Source: a virus. Taken from it: 22,181 nt of DNA. Position 1 is the stretch's first letter; each line of letters starts with the position of its first letter. The notes under the pieces are model-generated. The model had not been told where the DNA came from and did no database searches. It saw only the letters and a program-made list of their open reading frames with translations. A program made the translations under genes and the position numbers. The stretch is taken from the IMG/VR virus record IMGVR_UViG_3300035670_005291, positions 1-22,181 of that record; one strand, written 5' to 3'. Positions 1 through 6,910 of this stretch are shown here, in pieces.

Positions 1-286
1 CTTCTTTATGCATTGCCTTTTCATGTTTAGCAACTTCACCTTTTTTACCATGCATTTTCTTTTCATGTTTGTCTACGGCTTCTTCTGCCTCGTCTTCACA
101 TGATTCTTCTTTTTCTTCTTTTCTCAATACACCACGACCAATCAACACATCTTTGTGTGTGATCTTATCTTTTGGGTGACCCATTGCAGCAAGTTCTTTT
201 TCCTTTTCTGTTTTTGGAGTAGAACCTTCTAAAATTCTTGCTGCTTCTTCAGCAACTTTTCTAGTGATATCATTATTGAATTGCAT
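1..286 (-). CDS. Lys/Glu-rich phage protein, 3'-truncated by window edge
   Basis: An open frame begins with ATG at 286 (MQFNNDITRKVAEEAARILEG) and stays open for 95 codons to the edge of the window, so the C-terminus is missing. AGGAG lies 6 nt upstream of the ATG, which fixes the start. The visible part is a short amphipathic N-terminal helix, a segment with KDKITHKDVLIGRGVL, then a very charged tail with two KHEKxMH repeats 14 residues apart. Similar N-termini occur in small conserved proteins of T4-like marine phages (from memory, not searched). It is the last gene seen of the late module, 17 nt after the 422-residue structural gene, so it may be a virion or head-assembly protein. The function is unknown. 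Confidence 0.75.
   Translation of the reverse strand, partial: MQFNNDITRKVAEEAARILEGSTPKTEKEKELAAMGHPKDKITHKDVLIGRGVLRKEEKEESCEDEAEEAVDKHEKKMHGKKGEVAKHEKAMHKE
8..70 (-). repeat. 42-nt-period repeat coding KHEKxMH
   Basis: Positions 8-28 and 50-70 hold two near-identical 21-nt blocks that differ by a few bases, 42 nt apart. In the minus-strand gene they encode KHEKAMH and KHEKKMH, 14 residues apart. The repeat may continue beyond the window. Confidence 0.6.
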
Positions 287-303
287 TTTAGTTCTCCTGA
301 GTT

Positions 304-1572
304 TTAGTTATATTCTTCCCATGTCAATGACGCCACGGCATCATCGTTGTTTGTTGTTGCAATAGCTGATACAACAAAAGTTTCCATAGTTCCATCTATT
401 GTTGTTCTTAACTGATAACTTGAATTGTATTTTTTGAAGTCTACATTGGTTTGATTGACACCTGCACCACCCATAAACATACCTTGTAACAAATTATCCC
501 CACCAGACAAAGCAGTTCCAGTGATATTATATTCTACATGACTTTCTGGACCAGCACTTACCCATGTGCCGCCAGTAACAGTTGCATTTTGCAACATTCT
601 GTAATTGAATGGTGTTGATTGTAACCCATATAAGTCTGCTGCGACTGGAACAACAACGCCGCCTGGTCTGTCTACTTTCAAACGAATTGCAATCATTGGT
701 CTTGAAGTTACATTTGATAACTCAATACCTGTAAGTGGTGTTGATACTGCATGTGTAACTACTCTTGGACTATGACCACCTTCTGATATGACCGTATTAC
801 AAATGTGTTCTAATGTGGTATTACTTGCAGTTGTTCCTGTATTTGTAATTTCATATCGTAAAGGTAAAGTTGCAGTTGTCATGTAAACAGAAGTAATCTT
901 GTTTGCATGATGAAATTTGTGTGCAGTTAAAATGCGACCATCAACAACAAAACCAATGCGAATTGTACCAGCACCTAACCATTCAAAATCAGACCAAAAG
1001 ATTTGTGTCTTTGAAAAATCAAGAGTTACTTTACTGTAACCTGTTCCATCAAATTTATCTTCAGACCATTGCGATTGTGGAATTCTTTCTTCTTCAACAG
1101 AACCAGTTCTGAAACTTCTTTTTACAATGTATGCAGTTGTGCCATCATGTTCCAAATAAACACCATTTCTTGTATCAAAATAACCAATTCTTTGACGAAC
1201 ATTGGCCTTTGGTTGCATTGTACCAGTACTGAGTGTAAGTAAACTTTTTCCTGGTTGATAATGAAAGTATCTTTTTGTTTGACGAATAACTGAATCATTG
1301 TTCGCAGTACCAACTGTCATCAATACAGATGAAGTATTTGGTGAATGAACAACTGTTGTGTTTGCAGTATTTGATATAGACCAATTTCTTGTATCATCAG
1401 TATATCTCAATGTACTATCAAAAATTGTATGTGGTTCGGAAACACGAATACGACCAAAAGCATCACGAATTGTACCACCAGGTGATAGCTGATCGTCAAG
1501 CATGAACACCTCAAAACGAGTTGTTACTTGACCTGAATCAATAATCTTAAGATCGTTACGATATTGTGCCAC
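304..1572 (-). CDS. Putative virion structural protein (422 aa)
   Basis: This 422-residue protein is rich in beta-prone, Thr/Ser/Asn/Gly segments and has no signal peptide or membrane helix. It contains phrases I recognise from a widespread marine-phage structural family: DAFGRIRVSEPHTIFDS near residue 38, YQPGKSLLTLSTG and NVRQRIGYFDTRNGVYLEHDGTT in the first third, then IFWSDFEWLGAGTIRIGFVVDG and NTVISEGG near the middle. The family is usually annotated as a hypothetical or tail-associated structural protein, and I know no enzymatic role. The start is GTG at 1572, directly after the TAA of the DUF6321-type gene, with only a weak ribosome site, so translational coupling is likely. Its place in the late module supports a virion role. 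Baseplate, fibre or head decoration cannot be told apart from sequence alone. Confidence 0.75.
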   Translation of the reverse strand: MAQYRNDLKIIDSGQVTTRFEVFMLDDQLSPGGTIRDAFGRIRVSEPHTIFDSTLRYTDDTRNWSISNTANTTVVHSPNTSSVLMTVGTANNDSVIRQTKRYFHYQPGKSLLTLSTGTMQPKANVRQRIGYFDTRNGVYLEHDGTTAYIVKRSFRTGSVEEERIPQSQWSEDKFDGTGYSKVTLDFSKTQIFWSDFEWLGAGTIRIGFVVDGRILTAHKFHHANKITSVYMTTATLPLRYEITNTGTTASNTTLEHICNTVISEGGHSPRVVTHAVSTPLTGIELSNVTSRPMIAIRLKVDRPGGVVVPVAADLYGLQSTPFNYRMLQNATVTGGTWVSAGPESHVEYNITGTALSGGDNLLQGMFMGGAGVNQTNVDFKKYNSSYQLRTTIDGTMETFVVSAIATTNNDDAVASLTWEEYN

Positions 1573-2490
1573 TTAGCAATTCCACTTTCTTAATGCTTTG
1601 TTAATACGAGAATCTGGATCATTTGCTGTCTTAGCAGATGTCAATCGTTTTTTCATGCCACCCATTCTGGCACAAAATGATTTGCGTCTCTTTGCAGACT
1701 TAGAATCTGGGTCTAGTTTAGATGGTTTTGTAGTCACAGCAGTCTGTAACTTTGAACCTGGATTCTCACGGCGATATGATTCAACACCTTTTTGATTCAG
1801 ACCACCTTCAGGATTTTTACCTTCTTTTCTCTGCCATGCTGCAACCTCATCAAGTTCAACTTCTTCTTTTACTTTTTTATATTGTTTCTGCAATACTTTT
1901 AATGCATCTTTTGTTACTTTATCAGTTTTTTCTGGTTTTGCTTTTTTACCTACTGGCAATCCTTCTGCACCACGACTGGAAGATGGTTGAGATTTATCCA
2001 TTTCATCAAGTTCAACTTCTTCACTATATGAACGATTACTTTTTGGATCATAACCACCTAAAGGATATGCTGAAGGTGATGGGGGACGAGGAGCAATTGG
2101 TTTCTTTGCAGCTGCTTCATGTCTCTTTTTTACTTCTTCTGCATCTTTTGCTCTTGACTCTGGTGTTGAAACTTTTGCATTAGGAAATCTCTCTTTTGCA
2201 AATTTAGCAACATAAGAATCTTCTTCTTTGATATGGCCATATTTTTTCTTATACCAATTAGGCATACCATTTTTTTGTCTGAAATATCTAACTGTTGCAG
2301 AATCATTTGCTTGATCACGATACTTGTTTTCTGCTTGAGTATTGTGTCCTTTCATTGCTTCTGCTGCTTTATGAGCATCTTTAGCAATATAAACAAGTTC
2401 TGCATCTGTTTTGCGATGGTATTCGTGTCCTTCAAGTGGGTGTCTTTGAGAAGGGCGACCTTCTGTTATGTAAGATTTAAATGACTTCAT
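1573..2490 (-). CDS. DUF6321-type putative internal head protein
   Basis: The protein has 305 residues and is strongly basic and low in hydrophobics. The N-terminus MKSFKSYITE-G resembles the T4 capsid-targeting peptide (MKTYQEFIAE in T4 internal proteins), which the gp21 prohead protease cuts after the Glu. Residues about 18-80 form a conserved helical module (HPLEGHEYHRKTDAELVYIAKD). A disordered middle follows, with PPSPS and two copies of EEVELDE at 157-163 and 209-215. The C-terminal 90 residues carry KNPEGGLNQKGVESYRREN, RRKSFCARMGGM and a final INKALRKWNC, which match my memory of the DUF6321 family of T4-like marine phages. The start overlaps the preceding stop as ATGA. A packaged basic protein bound to DNA is the likeliest role, inferred from the N-terminus and charge. 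No catalytic motif is visible. Confidence 0.8.
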   Translation of the reverse strand: MKSFKSYITEGRPSQRHPLEGHEYHRKTDAELVYIAKDAHKAAEAMKGHNTQAENKYRDQANDSATVRYFRQKNGMPNWYKKKYGHIKEEDSYVAKFAKERFPNAKVSTPESRAKDAEEVKKRHEAAAKKPIAPRPPSPSAYPLGGYDPKSNRSYSEEVELDEMDKSQPSSSRGAEGLPVGKKAKPEKTDKVTKDALKVLQKQYKKVKEEVELDEVAAWQRKEGKNPEGGLNQKGVESYRRENPGSKLQTAVTTKPSKLDPDSKSAKRRKSFCARMGGMKKRLTSAKTANDPDSRINKALRKWNC

Positions 2491-4820
2491 CCTATTGGCC
2501 TCTTTGATCTAAATGTTTTTAGGTTCATACCTTTTTTCTTTAAACCATCTTCAACTTGTGCAGATATAGATGCAGTTGTTTCATCACCAGTAAGTTCTTC
2601 TAATGGTTTTTTAATTTGTTTTACTTTTAATGTACCACGACTCATGTTCTCACCTGATGCAGCCATTGAAAGACCAGGTTCTATCCCCTTGTCGATCTCG
2701 CTGAGGGTTTCTTCTTGAAGTTTCTCTTTTTTTGCCCTGATTTCTGCGAGGGTAATTTTTGTGGTTCTGGTTTCTTGGCTGGTTTCTTTTGTGTTACTGA
2801 GTCTGTAATCTGATCGTTCACTGAGGAGGGCAGAGACTTCTTGTTGATCTTTGGTTCTACCCGAATATTCGGTGGAATCTCTGAGTACTTGTTGACTTTC
2901 TCTGTTGCTGCCCTCACTGGACCATCCAATGGATGACTCTGTGGTTTCTCTTCCGTCATTCCAAAAAATTTCTGTAATAGTTTCATTAACATCGTTATTC
3001 TCCTTTAATTGCACGACATAACCGTTTTTGTATCTCAAGACCAATCCATTGTGTGTATGTGCTTCTTTTGCTGCAGCAGCTCTTAACATAAACACACGAA
3101 CACGACCAGTCTTATCTTTCATTAACTTAGGTTCTTTTTCTTCACCTATCTTAAAATCATGTTCATCAATTGCATTACCAAGCAATAATAGATTCAATGC
3201 AGATGAGTCTGATAGTTCATATGATTCTTTGAACATCTTATCAAAAGCACTAAGTCTTGGTTTTGATTTTTTATTCTCAACCTTTGGTTTAGGTTTAGAT
3301 TTTGGTGTACCAGATGAACTAGAAATAGGTATCTTTTGTTGTTTTTGTTCTTGTGGTTTTACTTCGACAAGTTTATCATGTACAGAACGATGTGTCACTC
3401 TTCCATTTTTGCCGTATCTACCAAACCCGTAATACTTAAGTCCCAATTCTTTTGCCTGTTCTGCTGCTCTAGAACCTTCATGTGGAACAATCTCTTTACT
3501 TGTGTCTACTTTATATGTGTCTTTTTTATCTAGTTCTGCTGCAACCCATTCTTTTGCAGCTTTATTCTTAGGTGGTGCCGTAACAAATTTTTGTACAGTT
3601 TTAAATAACTCTGTAATTTCTTTTTCTTTTTGTTGCACTACTTCTGGTGGTGCATTTCTTAAATCTTCTGAGTTATCAAACTCTGTATAGTTTTGTCCAA
3701 ACAATTTTGCATATTCAGGTCTTGCAGCCTGTACAGCATCCCATTTCTGTTTACGAATGTCTTCTGGTACTGTGCGACCACCTCTTTGTCCTCTTTCTAC
3801 ATTCCTTGCAGCAGAGACTTCATCATCAGTATTGACCATGATTCCACTTGTTTCATAACCATGTTTCTCAAGACTACTTTTAATTCTTTTAATCTTTTCT
3901 ACATCATCACCTGTACCATTAATAATGAGTCCATTCTTTCCAACAAGTGCCAAGTATTGTTTTAATTCAGTAACATTTTTTGCACGACTACGAACAGCAT
4001 TTCTAACTTCTGTTTCGGATTTAGGCATTGTCTTATCAAGACCTTCTTTGTCCATAAGAAACTCAAATGCTTTATCAGAATTAATTTCAATCAGACCTTG
4101 ATTATCGAGTGTTCTAGATAACACATAATCTTTTCCAGAACCTGGGCCACCAAAAAGAAATACTGCTTTGAATATAGATTTATCGTGAACACCTTCTACC
4201 AAGAATTCTTCAAACTCTTCGTTAATGTCTTCTCTAATCATCATTCCTTTGCGAACATCATTGTACATTGCCTTGACTGTATCAAGTGGCATCGTAGATG
4301 GAGCACCTTTTTTAAATTTTGCAAATTTTCCTTGTGCAGCAAACTCACGCATTTTAGATGCAGAAATACCAGCAACTCCATCTGCATCAGGGTCTCTTTC
4401 TCCAGCAGAATGAACTTCTATCTTTTTGAATTTGAAAAGATCACCATTGTAAGTATTAAGTAATCTTTTGAATTCTGGCACACGATCAGAACCACCTACC
4501 ATGTGTAGATGTGTATAACCTGCCTTATACAGGTCTGCGGCTTGTGATAGGAAATTAGGGGAAGTTGCGTTTGAAGATTTGAATGTGACGCCAGGAAAAG
4601 ACATCTTGGCGTATTTGACTTTTTGTGCTGCGGAGAGTGGATTTTTCTTTTTATCTTGTGTGTGGGAAAGAATTATGATTGCTTTTCCACCAACTTCTTG
4701 TGCTACAGCCTTGACTTTTTTAACCAATTCTTGGTGGCCGTTGGTAATAGGATTCATGCGGCCAAATGCCATAACCACATGTTTTTCTTCTTTTTCAGTA
4801 AGGTATTCTTTAAATCTCAT
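2487..4820 (-). CDS. Nucleotidyltransferase/P-loop kinase fusion, capsid-targeted
   Basis: This 777-residue multidomain protein is related to the cyanophage proteins labelled cytidylyltransferase. Residues 1-9 (MRFKEYLTE) look like a capsid-targeting peptide. Residues 15-165 are a nucleotidyltransferase of the NMNAT/cytidylyltransferase fold, with GRMNPITNGH (TxGH motif) at 20-29 and ISASKMR at 152-158 in place of ISxTxxR. Residues 215-390 are a P-loop kinase-like domain with Walker A GGPGSGKD at 224-231. The linker FEEFLVE-G at 203-210 fits a second L-x-E/G prohead protease site. Residues about 445-490, 520-606 and 690-777 are further conserved segments, with a disordered stretch at about 610-690 that overlaps the 103-aa frame. 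GAGG lies 8 nt before ATG 4820 and a TATAAATA box is 31 nt upstream. The substrate is unknown; NMN or CTP type chemistry are both possible. Confidence 0.85.
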   Translation of the reverse strand: MRFKEYLTEKEEKHVVMAFGRMNPITNGHQELVKKVKAVAQEVGGKAIIILSHTQDKKKNPLSAAQKVKYAKMSFPGVTFKSSNATSPNFLSQAADLYKAGYTHLHMVGGSDRVPEFKRLLNTYNGDLFKFKKIEVHSAGERDPDADGVAGISASKMREFAAQGKFAKFKKGAPSTMPLDTVKAMYNDVRKGMMIREDINEEFEEFLVEGVHDKSIFKAVFLFGGPGSGKDYVLSRTLDNQGLIEINSDKAFEFLMDKEGLDKTMPKSETEVRNAVRSRAKNVTELKQYLALVGKNGLIINGTGDDVEKIKRIKSSLEKHGYETSGIMVNTDDEVSAARNVERGQRGGRTVPEDIRKQKWDAVQAARPEYAKLFGQNYTEFDNSEDLRNAPPEVVQQKEKEITELFKTVQKFVTAPPKNKAAKEWVAAELDKKDTYKVDTSKEIVPHEGSRAAEQAKELGLKYYGFGRYGKNGRVTHRSVHDKLVEVKPQEQKQQKIPISSSSGTPKSKPKPKVENKKSKPRLSAFDKMFKESYELSDSSALNLLLLGNAIDEHDFKIGEEKEPKLMKDKTGRVRVFMLRAAAAKEAHTHNGLVLRYKNGYVVQLKENNDVNETITEIFWNDGRETTESSIGWSSEGSNRESQQVLRDSTEYSGRTKDQQEVSALLSERSDYRLSNTKETSQETRTTKITLAEIRAKKEKLQEETLSEIDKGIEPGLSMAASGENMSRGTLKVKQIKKPLEELTGDETTASISAQVEDGLKKKGMNLKTFRSKRPIG
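2681..2992 (-). CDS. Overprinted basic 103-aa protein inside fusion gene
   Basis: A 103-codon frame lies wholly within the large nucleotidyltransferase-kinase gene, shifted by one base. AAAGGAG ends 7 nt before its ATG at 2992, a stronger ribosome site than that of most genes here. The product begins MLMKLLQKFFGMTEE, a short amphipathic helix, then becomes a Pro/Lys-rich disordered tail with 19 lysines (QKKPAKKPEPQKLPSQK). Small proteins with a hydrophobic MLxKLxxFxFG start and a basic tail are common in T4-like marine phages (recalled, not searched). Base composition rises here: 28 of 60 bases at 2821-2880 are G or C, well above the surroundings, as expected if two frames are constrained. 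The host frame in this stretch is Ser/Glu/Arg/Thr-rich and looks like a flexible linker. The function is unknown. It could still be chance. Confidence 0.6.
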   Translation of the reverse strand: MLMKLLQKFFGMTEEKPQSHPLDGPVRAATEKVNKYSEIPPNIRVEPKINKKSLPSSVNDQITDSVTQKKPAKKPEPQKLPSQKSGQKKRNFKKKPSARSTRG

Positions 4821-4850
4821 CTCCGCCTCTACAGCAGTTGTTTAATGTAC

Positions 4851-4858
4851 TATTTATA
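4851..4858 (-). promoter_or_regulatory. Candidate T4-type late promoter TATAAATA
   Basis: An exact TATAAATA on the minus strand sits in the 59-nt gap between the epimerase stop and the fusion gene start, 31 nt before that ATG. T4 late promoters use this octamer at about -10 with the gp55 sigma factor. The 8-mer is expected a few times per strand by chance, but the intergenic position ahead of virion-type genes favours a real site. Confidence 0.6.
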
Positions 4859-4879
4859 TAATTTACTCTTTACGAACTT

Positions 4880-5782
4880 TCAAATTGTATTTCCATGCAG
4901 TTTCAAATATTGTTTGATATCTTTAACAGGATTCCATCCTAACATGTTCTTAGCTTTATCATTATTTGCAAGTGTTTCTCTTGATTCAGCAGGCCTTGGT
5001 GGAATAAATTTTATTAGTGAAGAAATCATTTTTGCTAATTCTAAAATAGAATAATTTTTACCAGTTCCAATGTTAAAAGTTTCACCAGAAATATTTTTAT
5101 ATTCACCCATAGCTAAAATATTTGCATCAACAACATCACTCACATGAGTAAAATCACGGCGTTGTAATCCATCACCAACAATCGTAAGTGGTTCTCCTGC
5201 TTTAGCCTGTCGTATAAAGAGACCAACTACTGGTGCATAAGGACCCTTTAATGGTTCTCTTGGACCATAGACATTGAAGTAACGAAAAATAACAGTCTCA
5301 AGACCAAACAGTTTTGAATACATTTTACACATTTCTTCACCAGCAGTTTTAGCAACAGAATACGGATTTAGACAATCGTTAGGCATTGTTTCTGTTAAAG
5401 GTAGAGTATTTTTAAGACCATATGCTGAAGATGTGGAAGAATAAATTACTCTTTTTACTTTTGCTTCTCTCGCACATTGAAGAACTACGCCAGTTCCATA
5501 TGCGTTTGTATTAAAACAAAGTAAAGGATTTTGAATTGCAGGCTGAATTCGTGATTCTGCTGCTAGATGAAAAACATAATCTACACCTTCAAATAAATGT
5601 CGTATTCCACAATAATCTGATATATCATTCTTGTAGTATTTGGCACTTGAGTTATACCAAAAATTTTCATGTGAAGTTGCAGATTCATTATCAATCACAA
5701 TTACTTCATGGCCAAGTTCACACAATTTATCTACAATGTGACTTCCAATAAATCCTGCTCCACCAGTTACTATACTTTTCAT
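4880..5782 (-). CDS. NAD-dependent sugar-nucleotide epimerase (SDR family)
   Basis: A 300-residue extended short-chain dehydrogenase that most likely epimerises or dehydrates a UDP- or similar sugar nucleotide in the host cytoplasm. TGGAGFIG at 6-13 is the NAD-binding glycine motif, DN at 31-32 follows beta-2, SSTSSAYG at 115-122 supplies the catalytic Ser/Thr, and Y141-xxx-K145 (YSVAK) is the catalytic pair. ESRIQPAIQNP and RYFNVYGPRE are typical of the GalE/WbpP-like group. It is slightly short (usual length 310-340). The ATG at 5782 follows the glycosyltransferase stop with no gap, so the two are co-translated and probably act in one glycan pathway. The exact sugar cannot be read from the sequence. 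The gene looks host-derived. Confidence 0.88.
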   Translation of the reverse strand: MKSIVTGGAGFIGSHIVDKLCELGHEVIVIDNESATSHENFWYNSSAKYYKNDISDYCGIRHLFEGVDYVFHLAAESRIQPAIQNPLLCFNTNAYGTGVVLQCAREAKVKRVIYSSTSSAYGLKNTLPLTETMPNDCLNPYSVAKTAGEEMCKMYSKLFGLETVIFRYFNVYGPREPLKGPYAPVVGLFIRQAKAGEPLTIVGDGLQRRDFTHVSDVVDANILAMGEYKNISGETFNIGTGKNYSILELAKMISSLIKFIPPRPAESRETLANNDKAKNMLGWNPVKDIKQYLKLHGNTI

Positions 5783-6622
5783 TTAACCACCATATTTAAC
5801 ATTAATTATATTTTCCCAATCCAATATTCTATCATACTGATGAACAATAGGATAAGGCACACCTTTGCTCGTACAAACTAAACCATCAATCATTTTGGGT
5901 GAAGGTTCAGTCAAATATGTTTTATCATATTTTGGAGCATGAATGTGTAATTGACATGCAAACCCATCTTCACTTTTATTAAAGTTTGTAATATTTTTAT
6001 ATGGATTCATCGACATTAAAATATTCAAACTACTTTGATCTTGTATGTACTTTATTCTCTTATCATACATTAAAGATAAAGTAGTGAATAGATCAAGAAC
6101 ATAATCAAATTCTCCAGATACAATACCAACATTCATCACCAAATCATTTGCAGTTTTATCAAGGAATCTTTGACCAAAAACACCTAACATCGTTTCTCTA
6201 TTCCAAGGCTCATCTTTAACTAATATTGATTCACAACAGATATTTAATTTTTTGTCTCCAATATTATTTTCTAACCAAACAGAAGGATTTGATTGGAAAA
6301 TCACATCTCTCACATCAGTAGAAATGATATATCTAAATTTTTCTTCTTTTGCTAAACTTTTCAGAAAGAATGGTATGTGTTCAAATCGATCATTATTAAT
6401 ATTTAATGGATTTTTATAAACTAGTTTTCTGTTTTCATCATCTCTATCAAATGCAAGAACAATATAATTTCTTTCATTTAATTTCTCAACAACATCATAA
6501 TCAATGTTATAGCATACCATTATTTTTTTACCAGTAAACCCACAATTGTCTAGTGAATTTACCCAATTTTTTATTTTGTCCCAACCATAATTAGTTATAG
6601 CACCAATCACAATATCATTCAT
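5783..6622 (-). CDS. Putative GT-A type glycosyltransferase
   Basis: I place the start at ATG 6622 (MNDIVIGAITNYGWDKI), which has TTGGAG 6-7 nt upstream. An in-frame TTG at 6634 would begin inside this ribosome site. The product is then 279 residues. The motif YIISTDVRDVIFQSNP at about 98-113 has the D-x-x-D pattern of metal-binding GT-A glycosyltransferases of the kind annotated as putative hydroxyproline or hypothetical glycosyltransferases. A second conserved-looking block, MNVGIVSGEFDYVLDLF, and QDQSSLNIL further on resemble the acceptor-side GxxxG and D-Q regions of such enzymes. There is no membrane segment. It lies directly before the sugar epimerase, so it may use that enzyme's product to decorate virion proteins, DNA or host envelope glycan. 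The substrate is unknown. Confidence 0.7.
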   Translation of the reverse strand: MNDIVIGAITNYGWDKIKNWVNSLDNCGFTGKKIMVCYNIDYDVVEKLNERNYIVLAFDRDDENRKLVYKNPLNINNDRFEHIPFFLKSLAKEEKFRYIISTDVRDVIFQSNPSVWLENNIGDKKLNICCESILVKDEPWNRETMLGVFGQRFLDKTANDLVMNVGIVSGEFDYVLDLFTTLSLMYDKRIKYIQDQSSLNILMSMNPYKNITNFNKSEDGFACQLHIHAPKYDKTYLTEPSPKMIDGLVCTSKGVPYPIVHQYDRILDWENIINVKYGG

Positions 6623-6637
6623 ACTATTCTCCAATAA

Positions 6638-6910
6638 TTAACCTCTTGTCAATTTCAAAATCTTTTGCATTTGTTGTTCTAATACAGGACCACGATTGGG
6701 CCAATGTATATATGGTTGAGATGCAGACTTGTAAAGATTAGTTAGGAATGGCATGACAATCTTTTCAACTTGTGCTAATCTTTGTTTATATTCTTCCACA
6801 GTTTCATCTTTTTGAGCAATTACAGCTTCATACTCTGCCTCATCTACAGCTGTAAAACCAAAATCTTGATCACCATATTCAGACAGTATTTTATTTAGAT
6901 CATATGCCAT
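6638..6910 (-). CDS. Conserved T4-like phage protein, 90 aa
   Basis: A 90-residue acidic-to-neutral protein: an N-terminal segment (MAYDLNKILSEYGDQDFGF), a long helix from about 22 to 62, and a conserved tail QPYIHWPNRGPVLEQQMQKILKLTRG. The YIxWPNR motif recurs in small proteins of T4-like marine phages as I remember them; their function is not established. The start codon overlaps the stop of the ligase-like gene by one base (TAATG), so it is translationally coupled to it. The following glycosyltransferase is 15 nt away. The helical region may mediate oligomerisation, which is inference only. Confidence 0.78.
   Translation of the reverse strand: MAYDLNKILSEYGDQDFGFTAVDEAEYEAVIAQKDETVEEYKQRLAQVEKIVMPFLTNLYKSASQPYIHWPNRGPVLEQQMQKILKLTRG

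Noticed and set aside
1752-2183. 143-codon plus-strand frame, Leu/His-rich
   Set aside because: It is the antisense shadow of the Lys/Glu-rich DUF6321-type gene; other plus-strand frames of 60-143 codons are the same kind of shadow.
2487-4820. Frameshift between the 103-codon frame and the large frame
   Set aside because: The large frame stays open on both sides, has conserved-looking segments after the overlap (LSEIDKGIEPGLSMAASGEN), and ends in an ATGA overlap with the next gene, so no shift is needed.
6623-6634. TTG start for the glycosyltransferase
   Set aside because: The TTG GAG codons are the ribosome site of the ATG at 6622.
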